Part shown: in pieces, positions 15,852-24,259 of the stretch | How positions within the stretch are numbered: the stretch's first letter is position 1 | Layout: every line of letters begins with the position of its first letter | DNA from: Nostoc linckia FACHB-104 | GTDB taxonomy: Bacteria; Cyanobacteriota; Cyanobacteriia; Cyanobacteriales; Nostocaceae | Length of the DNA stretch: 33,579 nt | Direction of reading: 5' to 3' | Assembly: GCF_014696615.1 (NCBI RefSeq) | Contig: NZ_JACJQJ010000085.1 | Span: 1 to 33,579 of the forward strand | Notes under the pieces: model-generated | Database searches by the model: none | What the model saw: the letters and a program-made list of their open reading frames with translations, nothing else | Told to the model about the DNA's origin: nothing | Program-made: the position numbers and the translations under genes

Positions 15852-16480
15852 AAAATGGGCATGGGAAAGACAGATTTTCATGCTTGGTTGTGCCAAAACC
15901 TGCCATGAATGGCTAGTTTGATGAAGTACTACAAAAAAGCCAAGATTTACTGTAAATCTTGGCTTTTTTGCCTGTAATCACACAGAAGTATATTTACTCA
16001 AGTGATGGGCGATCGCTATTCAGTTAAACACCTGCAAAAAATTTTATTTTTTCTCAAAAAAATTTCCCCTAAGTAGCAAAAACCGCATTATAATAATTTT
16101 TTACAATCACCCTTAATAGTTAATACACAATTGCGATCGCTAGTATGCTTTGAGATTGCAGGAATATACTTTTTGATTGTAAAGGGCTGGCGTGCAACTT
16201 ATACAATACAAACAAAATCCCCAATTGCTATGACTAGCGGTTGATGCAATTTTTTTTGATAGGTAACCCAGCTCGTAGTTAGCACTTTACGTCTGACTCC
16301 GAACTCATCAATATGGATTACCTAGAGCATTAATTAACCACATACCAAGTACAAGAACTTCAAGTTTTTGTAAAAACATAGAGCAGAAATCTTGAAGGCT
16401 AAATTATTAACCCGGAATCCGGGTTTATTTTCATGTAGTTCTGAGTAAATAAGAAAACAAATATTATAGGGAAAAATTTT
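15852..16480. other. Spacer between clpB and the Nif11-like gene
   Basis: Contains the clpB terminator and a perfect palindrome AACCCGGAATCCGGGTT at 16409-16425 followed by TATTTT, about 55 bases before the next start codon. This could be a leader hairpin or an operator. No gene is seen between. Confidence 0.65.
15933..15969 (+). terminator. Strong rho-independent terminator of clpB
   Basis: A perfect 17-bp stem (AAAAAAGCCAAGATTTA and its complement) with a 3-base CTG loop, ending in TTTTTT, 81 bases after the clpB stop. The A/T symmetry would let it work in both directions. Confidence 0.92.
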
Positions 16481-16735
16481 ATGGCACTAGAACAGGTTAA
16501 AGCATTTTATGACCTATTAATGTCAGAACCAGCAATTTACGATCAATATCAAAATAAGTGCTGTAGCCGAGGATTTTTTGGCAGTTGTCATTGGGATAAA
16601 AGTAAAATTGTGAGATTTGCGGCGACTCATGGCTACAACTTTAATGAAAATGAGTTAGACCAAGTATGGTTTGAAACAGAATCTAATTATGCTGATGAAT
16701 CGTTAAATTTTGCTAAATCAGGAAATTTTTCTTAA
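16481..16735 (+). CDS. Nif11-like family protein with a cysteine insert
   Basis: An 84-residue protein starting MALEQVKAFYDLLMSEPAIY, the hallmark opening of the Nif11/nitrogen-fixation-associated domain, and continuing KIVRFAATHGYNFNENELDQV, the second half of that domain. Between the halves is an insert with Cys27, Cys28 and Cys36 (KCCSRGFFGSCHWDK). Nif11 domains occur as stand-alone small proteins in nitrogen fixers and as leader parts of ribosomally made peptide precursors. No lanthionine synthetase, radical SAM enzyme or export peptidase is next to it, and there is no GG cleavage site, so I favour a stand-alone protein. AGGGA lies 10 bases before the ATG. A modest hairpin follows. Confidence 0.8.
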   Translation: MALEQVKAFYDLLMSEPAIYDQYQNKCCSRGFFGSCHWDKSKIVRFAATHGYNFNENELDQVWFETESNYADESLNFAKSGNFS

Positions 16736-16787
16736 AAATATAGCATTTGGATGCCTTATTTTATAGTTTTATGAATATCAGTTCAAC

Positions 16788-16807
16788 CAGCTCGCCTATG
16801 CGGGCTG
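16788..16807 (+). terminator. Possible terminator of the Nif11-like gene
   Basis: CAGCTCGC-CTAT-GCGGGCTG, 8-bp stem with one G-T pair, 52 bases after the stop. The following T-run is weak (ATTGTCTTT). Confidence 0.45.
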
Positions 16808-16866
16808 ATTGTCTTTAGTGATATCTGGATGATTGATATGTGGCAAAAACTTTTTGAATTGGTAGA

Positions 16867-16895
16867 AGACGCTTTCCTCTATCCAGAAAGCGTCT
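16867..16895 (-). terminator. Hairpin downstream of the DUF924 gene
   Basis: AGACGCTTTC and GAAAGCGTCT form a perfect 10-bp stem with a 9-base loop, 14 bases after the DUF924 stop. On the minus strand it is followed by TCTACC, not a good T-run. Confidence 0.55.
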
Positions 16896-16909
16896 CACCA
16901 TTAAATGAC

Positions 16910-17485
16910 CTAAAAGAACGAATCAGGTTGCTTTAAAAACTCAATTTCTTCTGGAGTTGAAGGTCGTCCTAAAATACTATTGCGATGGGGAAAACGCCCA
17001 AAACGCTCAATTATTTCCATATGGCGAAATGCATACTTAATTGCACTAGCACTTTCGGGATCGTGGCTAATTTGTTGAAATAGCTTCACACAACGGCGCT
17101 GATCCTCTAAGTTTTCGCTATGTTCAAAGGGTAAGTAGATAAACCAGCGTTGTACAGGCAAAAATTCACGATCATAGTGTCTAGCAACAGCTTGCTGTGC
17201 TGCTGAAAGCGCTTCCCAGTCAGTAGCAAAAGCTTCGGGAGTACCACGAAACATATTTCGGGGAAATTGATCCAGCAACAAAATTAATGCTAAACAAGTT
17301 TCTGGTAAATCTACCCAATCATCTAAATATCCCCCTGCTGCTTTTTGGTAATCTTTCAGAAAACGATTGGTCATTTCCCGATCAAAATCCTGTGTTTTAC
17401 TAAACCAAAAAGTCTTGGGTTTGCCATAACCAGGTTCATCAGGATGACCAAACCAGAATTCCAAAATAGCTTTTGCCTGTGACAT
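16910..17485 (-). CDS. DUF924 family protein
   Basis: A 191-residue, Trp- and Phe-rich helical protein that matches the DUF924 family throughout: ILEFWFGHPDEPGYGKPKTFWF at the start, LLLDQFPRNMFRGTPEAFATD in the middle, WFIYLPFEHSENLEDQRRCV, and the closing GRFPHRNSILGR-STPEEIEFL motif. The fold is tetratricopeptide-like in known members, but the biochemical role is not established. No signal peptide. It starts 5 bases after the end of the SRPBCC gene, so the two form an operon; AAGGG of its ribosome-binding region lies in the upstream gene's last codons. A perfect hairpin follows the stop. Confidence 0.9.
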   Translation of the reverse strand: MSQAKAILEFWFGHPDEPGYGKPKTFWFSKTQDFDREMTNRFLKDYQKAAGGYLDDWVDLPETCLALILLLDQFPRNMFRGTPEAFATDWEALSAAQQAVARHYDREFLPVQRWFIYLPFEHSENLEDQRRCVKLFQQISHDPESASAIKYAFRHMEIIERFGRFPHRNSILGRPSTPEEIEFLKQPDSFF

Positions 17486-17490
17486 TGCTG

Positions 17491-18048
17491 TTATTGACCC
17501 TTACAAAGCACTTGCCGCATTTTACGCATATTAGCAGGTAATTCAAAGTTCATCGCTTGTTGGATAATAATTGAAGGAATCAATAGATTTGGAGTAGCTC
17601 GCACATTATAAGCAAGCAATGTGCCATTTCCGCAATCTTGTAACTCTAAATTAGCTTTAAAATCTTCAAAAGTTCCTTTTTCCATGCGGAACTGAATTTG
17701 CTGTCCTAAAACTTCCACCACATTCAGGTAAATTTCTACCTGTGCTGTGAAAAATAAGAAAGCTTTTTGTGCAGCTTGATACAGACGCTTAACTTCTCCT
17801 TTAGATACAACCTCACTTTTAGTAATGTCAGGAAAATAATATACCCAACGGGGGTAGTCAGTTAATTGCTGCCAAACCTGCGATCGCACTAGTGGGACAT
17901 ACATCCAAGCAGTGACAGCACCACCCCACGCCGTGTGCGATTCTGTTTTCAGCAATATTTCACCCTGCATGAGCAATTTTTGCTCGTTTTGACTCCAAGG
18001 CATATCTGAACCTTTAATAGTTGAGTCTGAGATTTGAGACGCAGACAT
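17491..18048 (-). CDS. SRPBCC (START/Bet v 1-like) family protein
   Basis: A 185-residue protein of the SRPBCC superfamily, close to the polyketide cyclase/dehydrase group. The typical opening is TAWMYVPLVRSQVWQQLTDY-PRWVYYFPDI, where a helix leads into the cavity, followed by alternating beta strands (VEIYLNVVEVLGQQIQFRME, ANLELQDCGNGTLLAYNVRA) and a long C-terminal helix (IIIQQAMNFELPANMRKMRQV). Such proteins bind hydrophobic ligands; the ligand here is unknown. Alternative start at Met16 (MPWSQNEQ) is possible. First gene of a two-gene unit with the DUF924 gene. Confidence 0.8.
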   Translation of the reverse strand: MSASQISDSTIKGSDMPWSQNEQKLLMQGEILLKTESHTAWGGAVTAWMYVPLVRSQVWQQLTDYPRWVYYFPDITKSEVVSKGEVKRLYQAAQKAFLFFTAQVEIYLNVVEVLGQQIQFRMEKGTFEDFKANLELQDCGNGTLLAYNVRATPNLLIPSIIIQQAMNFELPANMRKMRQVLCKGQ

Positions 18049-18371
18049 ATTTATTACCGTGACTCCTCAACTGATCCACCTCAAAATATTTGAACCACGA
18101 ACCTTCAAACTGGATCGAGTCCAACCCCTTAAATTCTAGTTGCAGTCAACCAGATATATTTTCCGGAAATAGTGATTTCTCGGTAAATTTTTAGTGAATA
18201 TACTTAGAAAATATGTATTTTAGATGAAGCAAATTTAAATAAAATATTGAAACGCTTTTACGCGAGTCACACTATTAAGTAAAAAAGGAAATTTATAAAG
18301 GATAGAATGGCACAAACATTATCAAATATGCAAGTTACTTTCAAAAAATATTGAGATCAAAGGAAAAATAG
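18049..18371. other. Divergent promoter spacer
   Basis: 323 bases between the minus-strand SRPBCC gene and the plus-strand small membrane protein. AT-rich, it must hold two promoters, but I see no element I can defend. AAAGGAAAAAT before the ATG at 18372 is a good ribosome-binding site. Confidence 0.5.
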
Positions 18372-18566
18372 ATGAGTCAATCTTCTTTAAATCGTAGATT
18401 AACCCAAGTTTTCGGTATCCTCTTAGGCATGGGAATAGCCGTATGGTTGCTGAGAGGGTTTGGAGTTCTCACTTTTATCCCCGGTGGCATTATTTGGCTG
18501 TTATTTCTGGCAGCGATCGCAGTTGCTATTCTCAGTTACGTCCAAAAAACTTGGTGGCGGTTTTAG
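18372..18566 (+). CDS. Small two-helix membrane protein
   Basis: A 64-residue protein with a short basic N-terminus (MSQSSLNRRL) and two hydrophobic segments, about residues 11-30 (VFGILLGMGIAVWLLRG) and 33-56 (LTFIPGGIIWLLFLAAIAVAIL), ending in the basic/aromatic tail VQKTWWRF. The turn between them has Pro-Gly-Gly. It looks like a conserved cyanobacterial inner- or thylakoid-membrane protein of unknown function. The start is supported by AAAGGA 7 bases upstream. Overlapping frames at 18443-18658 are products of the repeats that follow. Confidence 0.75.
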   Translation: MSQSSLNRRLTQVFGILLGMGIAVWLLRGFGVLTFIPGGIIWLLFLAAIAVAILSYVQKTWWRF

Positions 18567-18662
18567 GGGAATGGGGACTGGGGACTGGGGACTGGGGATT
18601 GAGGGAGAAAAGGGGAGAAATTCTCATTACCAATTACCCATTACCAAATGACAAATGACAAA
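18567..18662. repeat. GGGGACT/GGGGATT heptamers and ACAAATG repeats
   Basis: Five heptamers of the GGGGACT type directly after the membrane protein stop (18567-18602), then CCAATTACCCATTACCA and ACAAATGACAAATGACA (18625-18662). Confidence 0.85.
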
Positions 18663-18749
18663 CCCCAAACCCCTCTCCAGTTAGTGATGCATGGTAGGAA
18701 GCCTATGGTAAAGTGCAGCAAAATCAGCAATTTACCAGGAGAAAGTACA

Positions 18750-18911
18750 ATGTCTAAGTACATCTGTAGTGTCTGCGGCTATGAATACGACCCCGAAATA
18801 GGCGATCCAGATAGTGGGGTAGAACCAGGCACAAACTTTGAAGAATTATCTGATGATTGGGTATGTCCGGTTTGCGGTGCTGCGAAAGAAGAATTTGAAC
18901 CAGCAGAATAA
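18750..18911 (+). CDS. Soluble rubredoxin
   Basis: A 53-residue rubredoxin: [19 protein letters not shown] with the first CxxC, the aromatic core, and [15 protein letters not shown] with the second CxxC; the four Cys bind one iron. It is an electron carrier. Cyanobacterial RubA, needed for photosystem II assembly, has an extra C-terminal membrane helix; this protein ends right after the domain ([10 protein letters not shown]), so it is a soluble rubredoxin, not RubA. The start at 18750 is fixed by AGGAGA 6 bases upstream and the canonical N-terminus; the longer frame from 18648 begins in repeats. The flavoprotein gene follows after 37 bases. Confidence 0.95.
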   Translation: MSKYICSVCGYEYDPEIGDPDSGVEPGTNFEELSDDWVCPVCGAAKEEFEPAE

Positions 18912-18948
18912 GTGGGAAAATAACAGCTAGGCTAGAAAGTAGTTGTGA

Positions 18949-20205
18949 TTGAGACCGATTGTAAACTTGTTACCGTTGAAAGTTGTAGTTATTGGGGGCG
19001 GGGCTGCGGGATTTTTTGGTGCGATCGCTTGCGCTAATGCTAATCCTCATACCCAAGTTATTTTATTAGAAGCTAGCCGTCAGCCACTAGCAAAAGTTCG
19101 CATTTCGGGTGGTGGACGCTGTAATGTCACTCATGCTTGCTTTGAAGCCGAGAGGTTGGTGCAAAATTACCCCAGAGGCGAAAAAGCTTTGCGGGGTGCT
19201 TTTTCGCGCTTTCTACCCCAAGATACAATAGCTTGGTTTGCTAAACGCGGAGTCACGCTGAAAACTGAATCTGATGGGCGGATGTTTCCCATCACCGATA
19301 GTTCAGAAACGATTGTTGACTGTCTGATGAATGCAGCCACAGCCGCTGGAGTAGAACTGCGTGTTGGGACACCTGTAGTTGCTGTTGAACGACAAACTGA
19401 TACAACAGGGTTTGAGATTGTTTTGAAGTCGGGAGAAAAGCTAAAGTGCGATCGTCTACTCCTAGCTACAGGAAGCAGCCTAGTTGGGTATAAAATAGCC
19501 CAGGAGTTAGGCCATCAAATTACGCCGCCTGTACCTTCCTTATTTACTTTCAACATTCTCGACCAAAAGTTGAGAGCATTAGCCGGAATTAGCGTTAACC
19601 CTGTACAGTTGCGTTTGCCTATGAATGGCAAAGCTGCTTTACAACAAACTGGCTCGTTACTTATTACTCATTGGGGTTTAAGTGGCCCAGCAGTGCTGAA
19701 GCTTTCAGCTTGGGGTGCGAGGATTCTACACCAAAGCCGCTATCAGTCAAAATTAATCATTAATTGGCTACCCGATTTCTCATCAGAACAAGTGAGGCAA
19801 AAAATCTTAGCTGTCAAAACTGAATGGGGAAGAAAGCCAATTGCCCTGCATCGTGGCGTTGACTTACCCCACCGTCTCTGGCAATATATTCTTACACGCG
19901 TAGGTATAACTACAGAAGACCGCTGGGCGGAAATCTCTAACAAAAATTTAAATAAGTTGTTAGCAGAACTGACTCAAGGAGAATACTTAATTGCAGGTAA
20001 AGGAGCTTTCAAAGAGGAATTTGTTACCTGTGGAGGTGTTAATCTTAAAGAAGTCAACTTTAAAACGATGGAAAGTAAGTTGATTCCAGGACTCTACTTT
20101 GCGGGAGAAGTATTAGATATAGATGGTGTGACAGGTGGCTTTAACTTCCAAAGTGCTTGGACTACTGCACATCTAGCAGGTATAGCCCTAGCTATAAATG
20201 ATTAA
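18949..20205 (+). CDS. NAD(P)/FAD-dependent oxidoreductase, BaiN/HI0933-like
   Basis: A 418-residue flavoprotein of the BaiN/HI0933 (YhiN-like) family. The N-terminal dinucleotide fold is VVVIGGGAAGFFGAIACA, followed by the family mark KVRISGGGRCNVTHACF. C-terminal motifs are TCGGVNLKEVNFKTMESKLIPGLYFAGEVLDIDGVTGGFN-FQSAW, typical of the family. The reaction in cyanobacteria is not known. The start is unsure: there is no ATG, and I use TTG at 18949, giving a short MRPIVNLLPL lead; a TTG nearer LKVVVIGG (about 18973) is also possible. It lies 37 bases after rubredoxin with no terminator between, so rubredoxin might be an electron partner (inference). Confidence 0.88.
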   Translation: MRPIVNLLPLKVVVIGGGAAGFFGAIACANANPHTQVILLEASRQPLAKVRISGGGRCNVTHACFEAERLVQNYPRGEKALRGAFSRFLPQDTIAWFAKRGVTLKTESDGRMFPITDSSETIVDCLMNAATAAGVELRVGTPVVAVERQTDTTGFEIVLKSGEKLKCDRLLLATGSSLVGYKIAQELGHQITPPVPSLFTFNILDQKLRALAGISVNPVQLRLPMNGKAALQQTGSLLITHWGLSGPAVLKLSAWGARILHQSRYQSKLIINWLPDFSSEQVRQKILAVKTEWGRKPIALHRGVDLPHRLWQYILTRVGITTEDRWAEISNKNLNKLLAELTQGEYLIAGKGAFKEEFVTCGGVNLKEVNFKTMESKLIPGLYFAGEVLDIDGVTGGFNFQSAWTTAHLAGIALAIND

Positions 20206-21026
20206 GTTTTACTTAACTTAACAATTAGTTTAAGTAATTGTTCGGTAATTCTAGCATAAATACGTAATTAAAAATCTTCTTTATATTATCAACATAAAAT
20301 AAATTTGCTTAGACATAAAAATTAAATACTCGGTAAAGATGCAATGAATTTTGTAGGTATGCGAGCTAGAAATGTTAACTTCTAACTAGCGAAAGCTCTT
20401 TCATGGGAAACCAAAAGTTGAGTTAGATGAAACAGATAGCTTCAAAGACCAGGGACAATCTACCTACTAAGCTTCATCCCCCTCTCGAGATAGATTCATC
20501 AATTATTAATTTGATGAGACAATATCTAAGTAGTATTACTAATTGGGGAGGCAAGCTCAGTAAGCTCTTTAATGAGATATTCGGAGGCTATGATGTGGGA
20601 ATTACATTCTGCCAGCCGGATATACGTTACCTCTGACCAGCACAATAGCTCAGGTAATACCTGACAAATGCTACAGCTGGAGCCAAAAAGTATTGTGGTA
20701 AAAAGCCGTAATTACTACAGTAAGTAGACGGAAAACATGCCACCAAAATCAAGAGGTAACCTTAAATACTTACGTCTTGCTACTACGCAAAGTTTGAATT
20801 AAGAACTAATAAACAACAGTTTGGCAACCTCTTTGGCTAGAAATTTTCTCCAAGTTGAAGAGTAAGACATTTGTGTGCATATATAACTTAAACTTATTGG
20901 CACATTTCTGCTGAACATATTGCAGTGCTTACTTAAGGTTGCACTCAGTTTTTAATCAACCTACCTCAAGTTGCAATTCAGCAAACTAAAATATCCTTGC
21001 TGACTGAAATAATCAAAGTAAAGTTT
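20206..21026. other. Long leader region before the exopolysaccharide cluster
   Basis: 821 bases with only one weak ORF (20427-20636). AT-rich; no terminator I can defend after the flavoprotein gene. As the only long spacer ahead of the cluster it probably contains the cluster promoter and a long 5' leader. Confidence 0.55.
20427..20636 (+). CDS. Possible small protein, 69 residues
   Basis: An ATG-initiated frame of 69 codons starting MKQIASKTRDNLPTKLHPPL, with an amphipathic middle (IINLMRQYLSSITNWGGKLS). No family recognised. The upstream site is weak (GAGTTAG). It could be a chance frame in the leader of the polysaccharide cluster. Confidence 0.3.
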   Translation: MKQIASKTRDNLPTKLHPPLEIDSSIINLMRQYLSSITNWGGKLSKLFNEIFGGYDVGITFCQPDIRYL

Positions 21027-22466
21027 ATGACAATAAAAACTGTAACCAATGCCCACTTCCGAGAGGCTCCTATAGACTTACGTGCATCTTTACCGATCAG
21101 GCTGCGAAAAGGCTTATGGTGGCTTCGACTGCTAACACTGGGTTCCCTAGACTTCACACTTCTATTCTTAGCTTGGATATTCACTAAATATCATACTGAT
21201 GCTGTAGATTTTTCTTGGCAAATTCCCAGCACCTTTTTACCAATAATCATGACTATTGGTATCCAAATAGTAGCACTAGCAATTCAAGGTAATTATCAAC
21301 CAGGAAAAAAGCGTTATGACTATTTAAATATTTTCAAAACATTAACTTTTGCCCACGGACTCATACTAGCTTTTGTATTTTTATACCAACCAGATGTTGA
21401 TATTAGCCGCTCAACACTAATATGGTCTTGGTTGCTCAGTACAACTTTAGTGTGTATGGGCAGATTTACTACAGACATTACACTAGAACATCTTCGTCAC
21501 CGCAAAATATTGGGACAGTCTTATGTTTTTATAATTTGCGATCCCGAAGATACCGAAAAGTTTATTAGCCTCATTAAAAAAGAAAAACGTTACATAATTT
21601 GCGGGACTGCTAGCCCAAGATGTTTAGATCGTTACTATCGCCAAGAAACCTTAGAAAAGCTCAACGATTTGGGAGTAACTGAGGTTTTTATTGCTTGGAA
21701 TGCCATTAAGAATAGAATGTTTATCCGATGGTTATTTCAGTCATCAGGCATAATGGTACATCTTTTATCAGTGGAAATAAAAAACATTTATAGAAATGTA
21801 GAATTTAACGAAATTGGTGGCATAACTTGCCTCAGCTTGGATTGCCCGATCATTACAGCCAAGGATTTTTGGATTAAAAGAAGTTTGGATTTTTGTTTAG
21901 CAGCAATATTGATATTTTTGTTGTCTCCAATTTTACTGGCTATTTCTCTAGCCATTAAGCTAGACTCTCCAGGTACAGTCTTTTATAGACAAACCCGTAT
22001 AGGTTTACGTGGCAGACCTTTTAAAGTCTGGAAATTCCGTACGATGAGATCTGATGCCGAAAAACTGCAAAGAGAGTTAGAGGCATTAAACGAAACTAAA
22101 GATGGAATTATCTTTAAGATTAAAAATGACCCTCGCATTACACGTGTGGGTTCATTTCTTCGCCGTTATAGCCTAGATGAATTACCTCAACTATTTAACA
22201 TTCTCTGTGGAGAAATGAGTTTAGTAGGCCCTAGACCTTTACCTACCAGAGACGTAGATAAGTTTTCTGAACACCATTTTATCCGTCATGAAGTGTTACC
22301 TGGGATTACAGGTCTTTGGCAAGTTTCAGGCAGATCCAATGTTTTAGATTTTGAACAAGTAATTCAAATGGATCTAAACTATATTGAGCATTGGTCACTT
22401 TGGCTAGATTTTGAAATTTTGCTCAAGACAGTCAAAGTAGTTTTAACTAAAGAAGGCGCTTACTAA
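21027..22466 (+). CDS. Priming sugar transferase (polyprenyl-phosphate glycosyl-1-phosphate transferase)
   Basis: A 479-residue exopolysaccharide sugar transferase of the WcaJ/EpsE group. The N-terminal half has about four membrane helices (roughly residues 35-60, 75-95, 110-130, 140-155) and a Rossmann-like cytosolic part; a fifth hydrophobic segment (RSLDFCLAAILIFLLSPILL) leads into the catalytic domain. Motifs: VFYRQTRIGLRGRPFKVWKFRTMR, LRRYSLDELPQLFNIL, GEMSLVGPRPLPTRD, and VLPGITGLWQVSGR. It transfers a sugar-1-phosphate to undecaprenyl phosphate and so begins the repeat unit. The start is the ATG at 21027; the in-frame TTG at 20997 would add ten residues. No strong Shine-Dalgarno site. 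First gene of the cluster. Confidence 0.92.
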   Translation: MTIKTVTNAHFREAPIDLRASLPIRLRKGLWWLRLLTLGSLDFTLLFLAWIFTKYHTDAVDFSWQIPSTFLPIIMTIGIQIVALAIQGNYQPGKKRYDYLNIFKTLTFAHGLILAFVFLYQPDVDISRSTLIWSWLLSTTLVCMGRFTTDITLEHLRHRKILGQSYVFIICDPEDTEKFISLIKKEKRYIICGTASPRCLDRYYRQETLEKLNDLGVTEVFIAWNAIKNRMFIRWLFQSSGIMVHLLSVEIKNIYRNVEFNEIGGITCLSLDCPIITAKDFWIKRSLDFCLAAILIFLLSPILLAISLAIKLDSPGTVFYRQTRIGLRGRPFKVWKFRTMRSDAEKLQRELEALNETKDGIIFKIKNDPRITRVGSFLRRYSLDELPQLFNILCGEMSLVGPRPLPTRDVDKFSEHHFIRHEVLPGITGLWQVSGRSNVLDFEQVIQMDLNYIEHWSLWLDFEILLKTVKVVLTKEGAY

Positions 22467-22643
22467 ATTGCGTTAACAAGCAATACTGACTACTCACACT
22501 ATCCGTAAATATTAACTTGTCAAAGATATAAAAATATCTTGGATAAGTAATCAAAAATTATGGAAATTACGGACACAATAGCCTAAATTTTCCATGCTTG
22601 CTTTTTACTCAACAAGAACAAAGTCGTATAAAAAATATAGATA

Positions 22644-24080
22644 ATGGGACAGATAAAAGTTTTAATAAATTCTCTGTCACTTTTAATAAACCGTTTGACG
22701 CAAGGAGTTACAACTTTTGTCTTAACTGCTGCTATAGCTCGTAATTTAGGAGCTTATGCCTTAGGGCAATACTTATTGGCCATTAGCTATTACTATATCT
22801 TTGTAAACCTTGCTTCTCAAGGTTTAAAGACTTTGTTTACGCGAGAACTTTCCCGTTCACCAGAAGACACCCCTGTTTATCTTGTAAGTGGGACTTTATT
22901 GCAGTTAATTCTTAGCTTTATTGGCTATTTAGGACTGGTAATTTGGGTATTTTTATTACCCTATAGCCCTGACACATCAATTGTCTGTTACGTTATGGGC
23001 TTAAGTATTTTGCCATTTGCGCTTTCTAACATTACAGAAGCGATTTTCCAAGCCCAAGAAAAAATGCATTTGATTACTATTTCGACAGTGCCAATTTACA
23101 TCATACGTTTATTGGTAATGCTTTGGGCTATGCAAATGCGTTATGGAGTTGTACACATTGCTGGGATATTAGTAATTTCTGAATCCTTGATTACGGTAAT
23201 CCAATGGATTTTACTTACCAAACTGATTCAACCTCAATGGCAAATTAAGCGAGATTTTATTGTAAATACTCTCAAAGCTGCTCGGACATTTTTTGCTCTA
23301 GAAGGTGTAGGAATTATTGCTGGTAAATTAGACGTACTAATACTCTCACTATTAGGTAATGAGTTTTTTATAGGTCTATATGGCGCTGTTACACAATTAA
23401 TGCAGCCCTATTATATTGTTGCTAACAGTGCAAATATGGCAGCATTTCCCCGTATGTCAAAGGCAGTATATTTGGGTAAAGAAAAACAGCGTGAATCTAC
23501 AGAAAATATTATTGAACTACTACTTTGTATGGGTTTGCCTTTCTCGGTAGGCATGTTATTCTTTGGTAAAGAATTATTGTTATTTGTTTATAAAGACCAA
23601 AGTTTTCTGCAAGCAGATATAATTTTATATTTGATTTCATCAACGATTATTACTGCTACATTTTCTAAAGCACTCAGTTATTTATTAATCGCGAACGGTT
23701 TAGAAAAGTTTAACCTTATAGAAGTTGCCATAACATCTGCGCTTGGAGGATTGGCAGGAGTAATATTTATTTCTCAATATAAATTACTAGGTGCAGCCTT
23801 GATGGGTTTAGTGATGTCTTTATTCACCTTTAGTTTATATATGTATGTTACATATAGCCGCCTCTTTCCTTTACGGTTATGGAATGTACTGCGTCGTCCA
23901 CTACTAATTACATTTTTAATGTTAATTGTTTTTGTGCTATTACAAAAGCTAAATTTAGATTTCTTAGTAATTTTAATATCATCAATTTGTGTGTATGGCT
24001 TAGTGATGGGTTCAATGACTATCCAGCAATTAGGAGGTATTAATAAAATTAGACAAGTAATATTAAAGAGAGCTAACTAA
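22644..24080 (+). CDS. Wzx-like polysaccharide flippase
   Basis: A 478-residue integral membrane protein with about 12-14 hydrophobic helices. The opening NSLSLLINRLTQGVTTFVLTAAIARNLGAYALGQYLLA is typical of the oligosaccharide flippase family (MOP superfamily), which moves the lipid-linked repeat unit to the outer face of the membrane. The pattern of short charged loops and the mid-protein DVLILSLLGNEFFIGLYGAV segment fit too. It follows the priming transferase after 177 bases. The start ATG has no Shine-Dalgarno site, only an AT-rich leader (AAAAAATATAGATA). Confidence 0.88.
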   Translation: MGQIKVLINSLSLLINRLTQGVTTFVLTAAIARNLGAYALGQYLLAISYYYIFVNLASQGLKTLFTRELSRSPEDTPVYLVSGTLLQLILSFIGYLGLVIWVFLLPYSPDTSIVCYVMGLSILPFALSNITEAIFQAQEKMHLITISTVPIYIIRLLVMLWAMQMRYGVVHIAGILVISESLITVIQWILLTKLIQPQWQIKRDFIVNTLKAARTFFALEGVGIIAGKLDVLILSLLGNEFFIGLYGAVTQLMQPYYIVANSANMAAFPRMSKAVYLGKEKQRESTENIIELLLCMGLPFSVGMLFFGKELLLFVYKDQSFLQADIILYLISSTIITATFSKALSYLLIANGLEKFNLIEVAITSALGGLAGVIFISQYKLLGAALMGLVMSLFTFSLYMYVTYSRLFPLRLWNVLRRPLLITFLMLIVFVLLQKLNLDFLVILISSICVYGLVMGSMTIQQLGGINKIRQVILKRAN

Positions 24081-24259
24081 GATTTATAATTTAACAAATA
24101 TCTCATGTCTTCAAAGACCTACTTGATACAGCCATAAGCACAATTTACACTGCCAAAATCAACAAGGTAGAGATGAGTTTATTAAGCTACTGATATAACA
24201 ATTAAAATATCAATGATTTCCACATCTTTTTCCAACTTTAAAAATTAATTGTAAATAAA

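Noticed and set aside
16481-16735. Precursor of a lanthipeptide or similar modified peptide
   Set aside because: No double-glycine cleavage site, no Cys/Ser/Thr-rich core after the Nif11 part and no modifying enzyme nearby.
18648-18749. 34-residue N-terminal extension of rubredoxin
   Set aside because: The upstream frame begins in short tandem repeats, and AGGAGA plus the canonical [11 protein letters not shown] start support 18750.
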